From the NCBI RefSeq assembly GCF_032854445.1, contig NC_088298.1, positions 9,597,504-9,661,503 of the forward strand: a stretch of DNA of 64,000 nucleotides, given 5' to 3'. The position numbers were made by a program, and so were the translations under genes. Positions 11,426 through 24,724 of the stretch are shown here, in pieces. The notes beneath the pieces were generated by a model, which was given only the letters and a program-made list of their open reading frames with translations, searched no databases and was not told where the DNA came from. The stretch is from Liolophura sinensis (taxonomy: Eukaryota > Mollusca > Polyplacophora > Chitonida > Chitonidae). Numbering within the stretch: position 1 is the stretch's first letter; every line of letters starts with the position of its first letter.

Positions 11426-14400
11426 ATGGCGTCTTCTTCTCCCCGCAACGGCAACATGGGTCCCCATTCCCCCGAGGATACATCCGGGAAGCCCGAGCAG
11501 ATCAACGGACGCAGGAAAAGTAAGTGTATAACACTGAATATTTTGAATAAAATATACATGTAAAGATTCACTGAATAAAACGCATTCTTTAGATAGTAAA
11601 TATATATAACTATTTTTTAATTTGAATACAAGGCTTAAAGTAAAAGTATATGAACAGAAAGGAGTGGAATAGTACGTTTAAGGAGACAAATACATGTATT
11701 ACATTAGAATTCGAACAATTGTAACAGCCAAAGTTAATATGTTCGTTTATACTAAGAAGGGTTCAGATATTTACGCTATGCAAGAAATGGTTTTATACTG
11801 GTTTTTTTTTAACATTACTTCACAATTTGTAGTCTTAAACCTTGAAACATATTATTATCTCAATCACATTACATGTACTCTTTTATCATTTTGTGTTAAT
11901 TGCAAGAAAGTACTAAGCGTCTTAATTGTAATCGATGGATGTTGTATAAACTTGATTTCGATCACAAAATTACCACACGATGTAAAGCAATTTATTGCTT
12001 ACCATCCTTTTAGAAACAGTTATGTATTGCAAAACGAAACATGTACGTATCTCATCTGTGCAAAGGGTGCTAGTCGGTACGCTTGACTTGTGGTGTGCCC
12101 GTACAGCCTTGCAAAGAGAGTGGGGATATACAACTCATGGAGAATTCTTTGTCACCAGAATGTCTACCCACCATACTAATGACCTGACAAGGTCGATGGC
12201 CGTCTAGAGGCTTCAGCCCCACGTAAATGTTATGTAATTCCGCACTAATTGTGGTGACGGTATGTGTGAATAGAATCGGAGACAGCGGGGAACCTTGCGT
12301 AACGCCTACGCTGGTTTTCAATGAACAGCCGGTGTTGATCGGCTAACTCTGGTGGCACACTTACAGTGTGTTTAGGCAAGCAAAGCCCGTCAAAGCATAG
12401 CAGGGCAGGTGAAAACGGAATAGTAAAACTATGGATGTCCGATTGAACCAAAATTACAATGAAAAATGGTTAAATCTTGGTATTTCTAGACTTAAATACC
12501 AGAAAATATAAAACGTCAACTAAACCAAATCTAAACGAATGTAGTCAGCTATCGTTTTCAAGTGTGCTCCCTGTTGTTGAGTATAAATGTCTCTAACTTT
12601 CGGATTGACGTTCTAAAGCGCGTGGAGTACAGATAAAAATATTTTTTCGATACAAGAAGGGCACTGGATTAAATAATGTCTTCCAGATCATCATAGAGAC
12701 TTGAAGGTATTTCGATTTGCTGCTGTATTTGTGAGAAAGTTAAAGTTGTATGGACATATCATTTTTGTCTTTATGAGAAAGAAAGCTTTATTTCACAATG
12801 GATACGTAGTATTGTCTTTGTAATATCTATGCTTTTCTTAGTCTTTTTTGAAGAACGGCTGCGTCTAAAATCTAATTGGTAGTGAACGCGTTCGAGCTTC
12901 ACGAACATTGAAACAAATTGCATATTTCTCCAGGTCCTCTTAAGTTTATTTATTTATTTCTTTATTTGATTGTTGTTTTACGTCGTACTCAAGAATATTT
13001 CACTTATACGATGGTGGCCAGCATTATGGTGGGAGGAAACCGGACAGAGCCCGGGGGAAACCCACGACCATCCGCAGATTGCTGCAAGATCGTCCCTCTT
13101 ACGGCGACCGCATTGGTGAGAGACTCCTGGGTCATTACGCTTTGCTAGCGCGCTAATCAACTGAGCCACGGAGGCCCCTTCTTAAGTTTATGTCGGATTT
13201 GTAAATATATTCGGATAAATCACTAAGGATCCAGCAGCCAATATAAACTCTCCTGACATAAATTTCCTACTTCTATTTTGTGTGTGGATAAGACAAGGTA
13301 GCGTTCTCCAAAACAATCTTCCCGTCACAAGAACAAACCCAATCTTGGCCAATATTTTTTCTTTTCACCCCAGTGGTCAGTCTGGTTTTTAAAGTTTTGT
13401 TATGGGTGGCATTAAAATACACTCAAGATCAATTCAGATCAGATTAAGCAATATAAATTTAATTTTATGAAAGCACGTACTTAATACCTGGGTATCCATA
13501 TCAGATTTAAGTGGGGACAAATCTTTTTCTCCTTGCTGCTATGCTAGTTATTATGAGGTTGAATCTCGCAGGTCATCTTTAGTTTTACAACTATTGGACC
13601 AGATCTGTGTATTATTCTATCATTATTTTGTGGGCCATGTCCAATCTTTGAGCCTGTTAAATCCCTATCTGGCCAGATCCCTGTTCTGGTCAAATCGCTG
13701 TTCTGAACAGACTCCTATGCTTGAATTAGAGGTCTTCAGCCTAAGATACCACTTACCTTTCACCAGTATGACATATATCACATCTGGACAATTAGCCAAT
13801 AACTCACCAAAGGTCAGTGGTTAACTCCTCTTGCTAGCGACATTCAGCCACAATATTCCGACCGCCAGTATATTTCTGAAATAAAAATATAATTGAATAT
13901 TGCGTTAAACAGAAATGGAAAAATTTAATAAACTAAAGATACCCCGGTGTTCCATGTTGCAGGCTTGCATGACAGATGTCACAAAATGATAGCTTCTACT
14001 TCCTTGTTTTTTGCATTCTGTGCCCTTTATTGTGGCCTGCCTTTTGTATGTGCACTTTTACAAAAACCAGCCTGCGTGAGGGGTGGGCTGTTGCAGCAGG
14101 TTTTATTTGAGTATACCTGGCCTTTGCAACTATGCAGGTTGATCAGGTTAGTCGACGTGGACAGATACGATTCCTATTTAGCATATGCAAAATAGATTCT
14201 TAGCAAGCGGATTACAGCGATATCACCATAGTTACCAAATTGTGAGTGCCTACCAATGTAGGACATGATGACGTCACAAGGTGAAGGTCGAACACCCTTT
14301 TTATTTTTTGCGTGGTGCTGGACTGTTCAAGTCACCCGCTGGTCTGTGAAAACGCACTGACCACTGCGGGCACTCCGGCCATATAGCTGGTTGACCTTGG

Positions 14401-17400
14401 CTGAGGACTGTCTAACTCTTAACCACCGGTAACCATGACAACACTCCCTGGCACTGCCTGTGCTCGCTGGGCTGCGGTCACTATAGAGAAAGGGTTAACA
14501 CAGCCGGACTGCTGTACATGCTGTGGTATAGGCAATGTATATGCAGAGACTGCCTAAGGGTGAAGGCTTATGCAAATGATGTAGGAGCATCAACAAAGAA
14601 TAGCTTAAGAACACCTTGGTCTTGATATTGTTACCTTCTCTTGAAAATAAATTGCAAATTATTTTGTTGGTTCCCGAAAAAATATTGAGTAAAATACAGA
14701 AGAACTATACCGGTTGGATATTCGTACATTTGTGTTATTTTTCTGTTGAGTAACTTAATTGCGAGGTAAAAACCTTTGCAATCAAGACGTCAGATATATC
14801 ATTGTAGAGATTTGCATTTCACGGACTTGTTAACGATTGAACATTAGTACATATGTGATATAAATCCTGTCAACCATTCGTCGATTGGTGAATGAGTTTA
14901 CCTCCCGAAACACTATAGTTTGACAAAAGTAGTGCCAATCTAACATATTTATTACCATGTATCGGTAAGATTTGCAGTTGGACGCCATATTTGTGTGTAG
15001 CTACAAGTCATGCGTAAATCGCCAGAACGTTTTGAGTTAGCGGTCTTTATGCCCATGGGCATCTGGGCAAGTTTTTTGGAGCAAAAGTCAAGCAAGGCTT
15101 TTATGTTCAAACCTTGAATTGGACACGCTGTCGGGGCACTTGGGTAATTTTAATGCCAGCTCCCATCCCGGATTCCTAGGGGTCAATAGAAGAAGGTCAG
15201 GGGTGAAAGGTTATGCAATAATTTGACCTTATGCGAAACAGCTGTACTTGCTGTCAGGCTGCGAAGCATGGTCACGTGACACGGCTATCTGGTCGTGCTG
15301 AATGGCCCTGTTGGTCACGTGATCAACAGGCTTTCGGGGCGTTACTGAAATTGGGACGAGCCATGCCATGTGATCCTATTGGAGTATAACGTTGGCTCAA
15401 TCCGGCTTTGCTAAGCATTGAGCATGCTGGTAAAGTTGCTTATTTTACTGGTACTGGGATTGGGTTTTATTTTGTGGGTGTGGGAGGGGGGGGGGGGGCG
15501 CTCTTTGACTTCAAAGAAAAACAAGTAACAACATGTTTCTTTCCTCACTGATCACAGCAAAATTATCCCACGGTACCTCGTTGCCATAGCGATTTAGCAA
15601 GAACCAGGATTCTTGTGTTGCGAATCTATTTCTAGATTGAATAACTGACAAAAAAAAAAGAAAGAAAAAAAAAACATTTATGCAGTTTCCGGACAGGAGA
15701 ATACAAGCAATGTTAACAAGCAGTCACAATGACTTACTAACAATATCAGATAAACTATACTTTACAGATGAATATATTGAAGAATTCTTATAAATACCGT
15801 TGTATTGTAACAAAATATTCAGTACTCCGTACCGAGATATTTGCCAAGATCCCAGTAGGGTGAAATATTCTCTGAGCTGCGTTAAACACCAACAATCAGT
15901 CATTTCACTTACGCTTTCATACACGCATCAATTATTTACTTTTGAGAAAGCATTTCAAGCATGTATAGCAAAAGTAAACTTGAACAACTCGTGTTGTATG
16001 TGTGATCAATAATCAATTTTAGTGAATCAATAATTAATTTGGAGAGTCCCACAGTGAATCAATATAGCTGTTTTTGTATATTCAACAGGCGTGCCCTATA
16101 TCCCCAGTTACATGGACTTGACCAATGGACCCGAGCCGTGTGTCGTATGCGGGGACGCGGCCACGGGGTACCACTACAGATGTATGACCTGTGAGGGCTG
16201 TAAGGTAAGACGTCAACATCAGTCACCAGTCGTCTGTTGTGTAGGGAAAATAATGTAGATTTTGCGCAGGCTTTCCACCTTTGGTTGGACAAATGATTCA
16301 TAGACTTGCTGGTATACACATACTTGAACTACGTTGCGTTTTGGACGAAGTCCGTAGTATAAATCTAGAATATGACTTATAACAGTATTAGATAATTATC
16401 CTATTGTGAACAGTGTTTCAAATAAATCTTAGAAAGAGGTCAATAATTTGTCATATGATCTCAACTAAGAGTGACTTTTTCCCTATATTACACACATGCG
16501 ATAAAGCAATTGCTCTCAGTTTGCAGTAAATGATATATCTTCCAAAGAATAGAACGAAGTTTCTGAGACAGAATTTCTTGGATAAACTTAAAAAAACTTA
16601 ATAAAACCTGAAGGAAAGAAACCTAAATATGTTGTCCTTTGTACCTATTAGTCTATATAGAATGTCATTTCTTTCTTGTCTTCAGGGTTTTTTCCGAAGA
16701 ACGATACAAAAGAATTTACGGTACCATTGCAAATGGAACAAGAACTGCGTCATTGACAAGACAACACGGAACCAGTGTCAGGAATGTCGCTTCCACAAGT
16801 GTATAGCCGTTGGCATGGCAACAGACTGTAAGTGTAACAATATGGACATGCATTTCTAAGGCTGAAATATTGCAGATGTGTCGTTGAACCAAAATAAAAT
16901 TCGTTTTATTTATTCATTCATTTCAAGGGCGAAATACAACTGTCAAAAAGTGAGTTTCTTCCAAATTTAGGTACCTGTAATTCTCAATTACAACTGAAAT
17001 TAACCACGAATGTTGTTTCACTGTAGTGGTACTGAATGAAAAGCAGCGCGTTGCCAAACGGAAACTGATAGAAGAAAACCGAGCCAGGCGCAGAAGCGAG
17101 CACGTCGAAATTCCGGAGGAGTCTCCGGAAAAAACCGACAACAATGTTCCCGTACCGGAAGGGATGACTGACAACGACCGGCAGTTGATCAGCAATATAA
17201 TCACCGCCTATGAATACACAAGTGCAAAGATCACAAACAACTATTCCATTGTAAGTTCTTTAATTTAATTTAATGCTTTATTTATTTACAGAGGACTGCC
17301 CCGGTCAGTCGCCACGAGGGGTTTTCCTCAATACGTTTATTTACATTTAATTACAACATTTGAAAAATGGTATTTTGAAAATAATATTTGCTAACTAACA

Positions 17401-20011
17401 AGTGTATAGTAAAAAAATAAAATGAAGTAAAATTAGCCCAAGAATTAAACCTTACAGATATGCACAAAAAAATATGATAGATTGCATATTAAATGGTTAA
17501 ACCTTACAAGTATATTAAGAAAAAGATGTAATACCAATAGCGAACATCATTTCTATTAATGGCTGAATCTGTCGGTAGTCCGGGTGTAATTGTGGTTTGA
17601 AATAATTTAATATTATCCAAGAGAACCAAATCTTTAGATCCCAAAAGTAACACTTTACATAGGTATTTGGAAATGAGTGAACCAGCCAAAAGGAAAGACT
17701 GTTGAACTCCTGGACACATGATTAATCTTTGCCAGTATATAAGTGCGAAAATATATTTTACTGTTCATAGGGATTTGTCAGTTCAAGAGAAAACAAAGAA
17801 GTCAGTGTCCTCAGACTATATTAAAGGTCTGTAAATGACCTAAAACTTGACCTTGAAAGGGGTAATCTAGGGACACGTAAATGTCATGAAATGTCACAGG
17901 GTACTGAAACTCATATTTTGCTATAGTGTTATAGCTATATTCTATAGCTATATAGAATGTAGGTTCATTCTACCTTTCAAATAAACCTACAAACTCATGT
18001 CCCAGGTCCGCAGAACTCTCAGAATCAGAGAGAATCAAAGAGTAACTTTCTCTTCGACGAGAAATTTTAAGTTATTTACAATAAGTCATTCATTCAGTCT
18101 TTAGATAAATGGTTGATTGAAAATATGTAGGTTATTAAGAGAGTCATTACTCACCGTTTGATAATTACAGCCTGTCTGTGACACAAGTGATGAAAAGCTG
18201 AGACAAGCCGATCCCGAGCTCTGGCATCAGTTAGCGGAAGTCATGACGCCCTCTATCGTCAAAGTCGTGGAGTTTGCCAAAGGTGTTCCGGGATTTACTG
18301 AGGTGAGCAAAAGTTTGGAATATCCATAAAGTGGTGTCCTGGACTGCAATTTTGATATATGATAAAGAGCGTGAAATTCCAGTAAACCTAAATTCCTCTC
18401 TGAAGCAAGTTTTGAGTGTTATAGGCAACATTTATGTGTACATCCTGTCAATTTGAACGACGAAATTGGCATTACATGAGCCATTTGTATGTCCCTTTTA
18501 AATCAATACATTCCTCACACTATAATCCTGGTCATCGTCATGTAACTGACATTTTTTTGTACGGCGTAAAACTCCAATCAAATAAATAAATAAATAAAGC
18601 CACGCATGAGCTCTATTAAAGGTATCTCGTATGTGAATGGTGGATGCATCGAACTAAGGGGGATAACCGATTGACCATTGCGAATAAAGTAACAAATCTG
18701 CTTGTCAACGGATGTCTGTGCCTTAACGGACGCCTACGAGTCAAAACCAGAATATGATATAGGTTTATTGTATAAATTAAGACGACGTCATATATTTGTT
18801 GAAATCAGAAAAACAAAAGTCAAGTATACTGGAACTGATTATGGTATACCCATCGAATTAAGAATTAAAAGTTTTAAATGCATGGTTAACAGTTTAGATA
18901 TAATTTTGTAAAAGAAATCAAAATCATTAAATCCAGCAATTCATCGGTCAAGCGATCTCTCAGTTAATGAATCGATCTATCAGTCAGTGAAGCGATCTAT
19001 CAGTCGGTCGATCTCTCGATCAATCAATCTATCTATCAATCAACTAACCAACAAATCAATCAGTCAATACATATAATCAGTCAGTTCAATTAATCAATCA
19101 ACTTTTTCTGCCTACAGCTGAACGTCGACGACCAGATCCTGTTATTGAAATCGTGTTGTATGGAGATTATGTGCCTTCGCGCCGCCTGTCGTTACGACCC
19201 CTTTAACCAGATGCTGACACTACATAACGGGATGACCCTCCACAGGTCACAGCTCTCTCGGGGCAGTCTTGGGGTGCTGGTGGAGCCCATCTTCGAGTTC
19301 GCCGTGGGGCTGTCAAAACTACAGCTGGACAGCACGGAACTGGCTTTACTTGCAGCCGTCCTTCTGATGCAGTCTGGTGAGTTGTTTGACCCTCTTGCCT
19401 TGTTTTATTGTTATGATACGTTAAATGAGATGACAACACGTCATTTTGAAATCTAGACCAATGATGTCTGATGTATTGCAATCAACTTCACTGACTTTTT
19501 TTTTACATACTTCTGCTAAAGCCGTGGTGCTTGGGGCGTGTGCAATTTGCTGTATTTAAGCATTTATAAGAACAGTTAGAATAAAACCCTAACTCCCCAG
19601 TCCCCCCCCCCCCACCTTAATGATGGCTGTCGTCGTAAGTGAAATATTCTTGAGTACCGGTAAGGCGTAAAACACCAATCAATCAAATATATAAATAAAT
19701 ATAATTTCTTCTTTTGTTTTCCAGATCGATCAGGTTTGCAGGAACCAGGAGCCGTGGAGAAAATCCAGGACGCCATATTGGGTGCATACAAAAGATACAT
19801 CGCGGAGAAGCGCCCATTACAGCCTGTTCATTGGGCGAAAATCCTCATGAAAGTGACGGACCTGCGCACTATCAGCACGCGCTATGCTGAGAGAGTTCTC
19901 TGTATCCGGTTAGACTCTTCAGGGGAAATTCCGCCTCTTTTCCTCGAAATGTTCAACGAAAACTCAGACCAGAGTGAAATAGGGCAAGCGGAAGATATGG
20001 CTATTGAATGA
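11426..20011 (+). CDS. THR: Thyroid hormone receptor (NR1A nuclear receptor), 7 coding exons
   Basis: Ligand-regulated nuclear transcription factor. Coding exons: 11426-11519, 16089-16204, 16686-16827, 17027-17250, 18171-18302, 19118-19376, 19725-20011. All junctions are GT-AG and the phases match, giving 417 aa. The start at 11426 (MASSSPRNG) has A at -3 and G at +4; the in-frame ATG at 11351 has a poor context. The zinc-finger domain is residues 49-114, with cysteines 49/52/66/69 and 85/91/101/104 and P-box CEGCKG. It is split by the classical intron after GCK. The hinge [11 protein letters not shown] and the helix-12 motif PPLFLEMF (392-399) are typical of THR. The ligand domain is about 195-400. 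Oddities: the linker between the fingers (NLRYHC) is two residues shorter than the NLHPxYSC I recall for vertebrates, and three ligand-contact positions differ (see findings). Subfamily assignment is firm; hormone binding is uncertain. Confidence 0.95.
12240..12330 (-). pseudogene. Short reverse-transcriptase-like fragment
   Basis: On the minus strand a block reads [15 protein letters not shown], like the conserved QG-x-PLSP-x-LF block of reverse transcriptases, most like non-LTR elements. No flanking catalytic block is recognisable, so it is a broken fossil fragment at best. It lies in receptor intron 1. Confidence 0.35.
12947..13178 (-). mobile_element. SINE type A in receptor intron 1
   Basis: Inverted, almost complete: AAATA tail, GTACTCAAGAATATTTCAC, and tRNA-like head ending CTGAGCCACGGAGGCCCC. 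A small internal deletion removes part of the middle. Confidence 0.9.
15271..15323 (+). promoter_or_regulatory. Paired CLEAR-type E-boxes in receptor intron 1
   Basis: GTCACGTGAC at 15271-15280 is a perfect palindromic CLEAR/TFEB-type E-box. GTCACGTGAT at 15314-15323 repeats nine of its ten bases 43 bp on. Confidence 0.35.
18515..18598 (+). mobile_element. SINE type A tail in receptor intron 5
   Basis: Diverged 3' end: TACGGCGTAAAACTCCAATC followed by AAATA repeats. Confidence 0.7.
18945..19105 (+). repeat. ATCAATC/ATCTATCAGTC microsatellite in receptor intron 5
   Basis: Degenerate 4- to 11-bp repeats ending 12 bp before the exon 6 acceptor, so the acceptor region is embedded in simple sequence. 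Confidence 0.85.
19606..19702 (+). mobile_element. SINE type A tail in receptor intron 6
   Basis: 3' end with GTGAAATATTCTTGAGTACC and AAACACCAATCAATCAAATA, 22 bp before the last exon. Confidence 0.75.
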
Positions 20012-20287
20012 GGATGCCTTCTGGATATAACGAAGAATAGCGTCAGGAGTCCTATCATAAGAGATCTTTATCTTGAAGATCCTTCGAAAGTTGGAGGTAC
20101 AGAGAGACTGATCTTTAGTGTTGTTGTTGTTGTTGTTATTATTGATCCATGTACTGAGTTGTAGATGGTTTGTACGTTCGGACGATTTTGTACCAAAGGG
20201 GTATCGGAGAAAGAGCTGAGAGGAAAATTCCTCTCTCCAGCCCATGCAAAGAACGAAAATCCAAAAAGCAAAAATCTCCTGAGGTTT

Positions 20288-20333
20288 GGTGGGGGGTGGG
20301 GGTGGGGGTGGGGGGGGGGGGGGTGGAGGGGGG
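20288..20333 (+). repeat. G-rich tract, potential G-quadruplex, in receptor 3' UTR
   Basis: Runs of five to about fourteen G separated by single T bases, on the sense strand of the likely 3' UTR. Confidence 0.8.
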
Positions 20334-20346
20334 AATCCAGCGATCT

Positions 20347-20352
20347 AATAAA
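20347..20352 (+). terminator. Candidate receptor-gene poly(A) signal AATAAA
   Basis: AATAAA 336 bp after the receptor stop codon. It would end a short 3' UTR that contains a TTG-triplet run (20118-20141) and a long G tract (20288-20333). Later AATAAA motifs, such as near 22705, cannot be excluded. Confidence 0.45.
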
Positions 20353-23300
20353 GGATAACAAAATATGATCAAACAGTTAAACATGGGAGCTCAAAAACGG
20401 TTAAGTTTCCGGTAAGCCCGGGGAAAGAAATCTGAGCTGAAGGAAATTAAAGACAGAGTTGATATGAGAAGGTTTGAGCAAGGTTGCTACTGTATAGATG
20501 TAAACTTATCGTTACGAGTTTGGGGCACTAAGTCAATCGTCTAAAGCTTTGATTGTCCGAAATGACCTTGTCAGGTTGATACCACAGTGTGCAATGCGTA
20601 TTTCACGCTGTGAAAAATGGTACCGGTGTGATGCCAAGTTCTTAAACGCTTTGCCTCTTTCTCACTATTGAATCCTGCATTGAAAAATACTTACGATTCA
20701 GATGCATTTAGGTAAGCCATTTAAAAATCATAATTTCACTCAGTGTTAGAGAAAGGAGAGTAATACTGTAATTTACCAAAAAAGGCCAAAATATCGTCAT
20801 TCAGGGTATAGAATAGAGAGACGAAGCATAAATATCAAAATGTGCCATCTTCAGGGAAAGATACTTTAGTGGACTAAACCCCTTATTGGAAATGGCCAAT
20901 ATTTGTAAATGCTCCAGACGTTTGGATGAATGGGATAATGATAACTAAGGGGATATCATCGAGTCAATCATACAGTTAGGGTAAGACTTGCTAGAGAGCG
21001 GTGAAGATCTTACACGTTTAGACAGGGTGTTTTGTGAGCAAAGGTTAAAAATTTGACCACAGTATCAGAAGTCTGTAGCCCAACAAAGAGTGCAAAAATT
21101 TGACGACAGTCATTGACGCCACTGCGCTTCTTTTTTGTTCTCTAAACGTACACTTTATTATCGTCTCTAACATATCTGAACTATTGTAACATGAGATTGT
21201 CCACCCCTACAACGTCATTATTGAAAGGACTACAAAGATTTACTGTCACATAAGTAGGCAATCGTCTATCTATTCATTCCTTTCTTTCAAGAGTCTTTCA
21301 GAATAGCACACTATCCATTTCACTGACATGGGGAGTAGTTTGTGCGTCATGATAGTGTCAGGTGTCGAGTCAAAGATTTGGCACACTGTGAACGATATTT
21401 CATGTAAGAAATGAAAGGGTTTATGTAAGTAGACATTATGTCCAGCGGAAAAAAAAAAAAGAGTATTAAAAAGGGAGATAACTAACTTCCGACACGCCGT
21501 GAACCTTCGAACTGTGGGGATATGTATACTGTTCGCATATATTTACTAAGATAACAAGGAGCGGAATTGCAATAGTGGTTGTGTTAGTCTGGTAATGCAT
21601 AATGTTATAATATATGTAAGTTATTTTAAGTAAATGCTCAGGTGTTAAAACATCATAAGACTTTGAAAGGCGGTAAGTCGTCTACATTTGTTTGTGACGT
21701 GATATCCATGCGCCGTTGTGCTTTCGATTTTCTCATACACATAGATGTTACGTATTTACTGGCATAAAAGACAACAGTAAGCTTATGCTGGAGTGGGTAG
21801 AATGTTAGCTTCGGTGCGGTTTTGTACTGGAGACTTGCTCAATGTGAAAGCATTACGAGTCGTTTTTCAATTTGACTGGATTATGAAAAAGCGCCAGCAT
21901 TTAACATAACAAACTGAACGTGTGTGTGATTCGGATTTTTGTTTCATTTTTTGTTTTTGAAACTTGTAGAGAAATGGGGATATGGGTGACTCAAATATTA
22001 GACTGTAACAGTAGATGTAGCGAAAACCTCAGTAGTGTTTCTAGCTGTTTCTTACAAGGTATACTCTTGTTACGTGTTCATGTTTGTTCAATTTTCTCAC
22101 CAACATGGTGAGAAAATATGCGTCCAGAGTGCTGTTAGCGTATGTGTGCTCTTTTTTTTTTTACTTCTTTTTTTTTCTACTTACAGGCATTCTGTTGTCG
22201 ATAAGTTAGAAAGTTGTGCTTGATCTTTGTTTGAATGGTTTGTATGACAGTACTGATTGGTTAATAGTACATTCTAAGGGACCTAACCGTGTAACCGTGA
22301 TCCATCACTTTTAATATGGCCTGATTTATCAGAAAAAACATGGATAACCATTTCCGGTTCGTGGAGTCTCCACACTCAAAACTGTTGCTCATTTGGATAG
22401 GATGATATTGTCCGTGTGTCTTCTTAAATACAATAATTAACATTTTTTTTTAACCGGTGACTTTCCTTCATCTGTGGTAGTTTAATTTTTTGCATTTATT
22501 TGACCTCTTTGTGGACCAACTTGATATAAATCAGTTGTACACATTAACTATACGTTGTCTACCTCAAACTGTACATAGTAAATTGTTATGTTATACGTTT
22601 GTATATTATTGAAAAGAAATGCCACGTGCTACTGAGTCAAAATGGGACTTCGTCATGTAACCTAAGTCAGGTATAACCATTGTCTTATTTTCCTTTAATG
22701 TTAAATAAATGAATATGTTAATGTCATTTCAATGCAATGATTAATCGGAGCACATTTACATACCGGACACATATTAATGTGTAGGCCTACCCAAGTGTTC
22801 ATATTGTTAGGCTAAAATGCTCAAGGATTAAATGTGTGAATTAAGTCCCATTTTGTATCCTCGATCCTGGGCCTCTTTGGTGGCGTCCTCCAATGGACAA
22901 CAGTCGTGTTACTTGAAGTGATGATAACCTTCGTGTCTGCGCTATTTTTTTCTCGCAAACAGTGGGCCTATAAAATCAACGAAAGCTTCTTCTTTGGTGA
23001 GGGTGTAACTCCATACACTATAAATTACTACTTATCAAGTTGAACTTTTGTACACCTAATGCGAAGTAAACATTAAGGTAACTATTTTACAAGCAGGATT
23101 TTGGACTGGCTCCGGTCTTAAAAGTCATGTGCTAAATGCCTTCTGTAGTGCTTCTCCTTGAAGGAATAGTTTGGTGTTTTCGTGTGAGTGGCGCCACCTA
23201 TGAGTTACTGTATGGATAATCTCCCTTCGTTTGTCCAAAGCCGCGTCCGTCTTAGTCGACATGAGTAGCTAGTTTCTATAAACGTACCGAGATTCGTAAC

Positions 23301-24087
23301 GGTGTAAGTTCGAGAAGTGATTTGTGTGTCTTTTTTTTTTGGTTGCTCTTAATAGTATATATAGGCTGTTATCCAGTTAGCCAAATGAAGTTTTGAATTA
23401 AAAGGCAATTTTGTTCATGAAATGCTGATCTTATATTGATTTTCATTAGCGATGAAACCTTGGAGAGAAGAGCATTTCGGGTAAACCGTAGTTACATTAG
23501 TGTTTTAGGTAGTCTTGTTTGTTTGCTTGTTTGTTTCTTACAATGTACCACCCTGCCATACATAGTCAAAACCTCCATCCAGTAATACGAGTGTGTATAC
23601 CTTGGTATGTAGCGCATTACAACTCTCTTGTATTGACAGTTAAACCCGGTTTGAACCCTTCTTGACTGGAAAGGCCATAGCGCATGCCAAGTCTAGTGTC
23701 TTGTCAATCCATGCTCAGCGTTACTCATTAGCATATTCATTAGCTAACCCGTGCACATAATATTTTACATTTTACCGCTGAAGTAATCCAGTAATGATCC
23801 GCAACCTTAGGTCATGTCTTCAAACATTGTCTTGCTATCGTTCAAAACGAGAAATGGCAAAACTTGCTGGCGCATGCGTTATGGTCATTCCTCAAGTGGA
23901 AATTGATGTGCAAAACTACACACATTTTTGAATGTACTTTACAACATCATTATAATAAAGCCATAGCTTTTACGATTGAACCAATTTGTTTGCTTTATAT
24001 CTGCATATGCATTGTATTTTCTGGGTACTGAGAAATGTAGATGGCATGTACATGGGAACAACTGAGTACATTTATTATAATATTGGG
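20353..24087. other. Intergenic, AT-rich
   Basis: 3.7 kb with no recognisable SINE, exon or conserved motif; could include a longer receptor 3' UTR. Confidence 0.45.
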
Positions 24088-24190
24088 CAGGTCCCGTGGC
24101 TGGCTTAGTGGACTGCTTGAGGAGCTCTTGCAAACCAACCATTAACAAGATCGCGAGTTAGAATCTATCTCCAGTTCTCGCTGGGTGTGG
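24088..24190 (+). mobile_element. tRNA-like SINE head fragment
   Basis: GTGGCTGGCTTAGTGGAC (A-box-like) and GCGAGTTAGAATCT (B-box-like). No matching SINE body follows directly. Confidence 0.4.
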
Positions 24191-24429
24191 ACCAGTGTAG
24201 GGTCTAGAACGCCAAGGGGCCTGGACCAGTGACCGATTTAGACCAGCAATTTTTAATGTGAAAAGCAGATCCTGTATCAAATCCTAAAGCTTCCTGAACC
24301 CTTGACTTACTGATATACACGATGACAACTTAATTTGACCTAATTTAGCTGATGGGTTAAAACTGCAGCATCTGCAAATATGATCACATATGGCGATGAA
24401 ACCTCCCTGAAGTGTTCTCGTCTTCCATT

Positions 24430-24724
24430 AGTGAGATCACACCTAAGACTTTAAAAGAGGAAGTTGTAACTTCCTCGCTTGGCGCACAGCATGAATGGGA
24501 GAGTGCAACGACTGGTTGACCCGTATCAGTATAAGGGTTCGGGCGGGGCGGCTTACTTGCCTTTGGTAAGTCGTCTGTGTGAAGCAGCACTAGATGAAAG
24601 AGCGGTGGGAATCCGTCCTGCAACAAGGAGGCACATTACATACGCCATAAGGACTCCTTCGTCGTCATATTACTGAAAAATTGTTGAGTGCGACGTTTAA
24701 CCCCAAGCACTCACTCACTCACTC
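24430..24724 (+). mobile_element. SINE type B, head missing
   Basis: Body from CCTAAGACTTTAAAAGAGG through GTGCAACGACTGGTTGACC to the CACTCACTC tail. Confidence 0.88.

Noticed and set aside
24088-24190. True tRNA gene
   Set aside because: A- and B-box-like words are present, but no cloverleaf with a paired acceptor stem can be drawn. The same holds for the other tRNA-like heads, which belong to SINEs.
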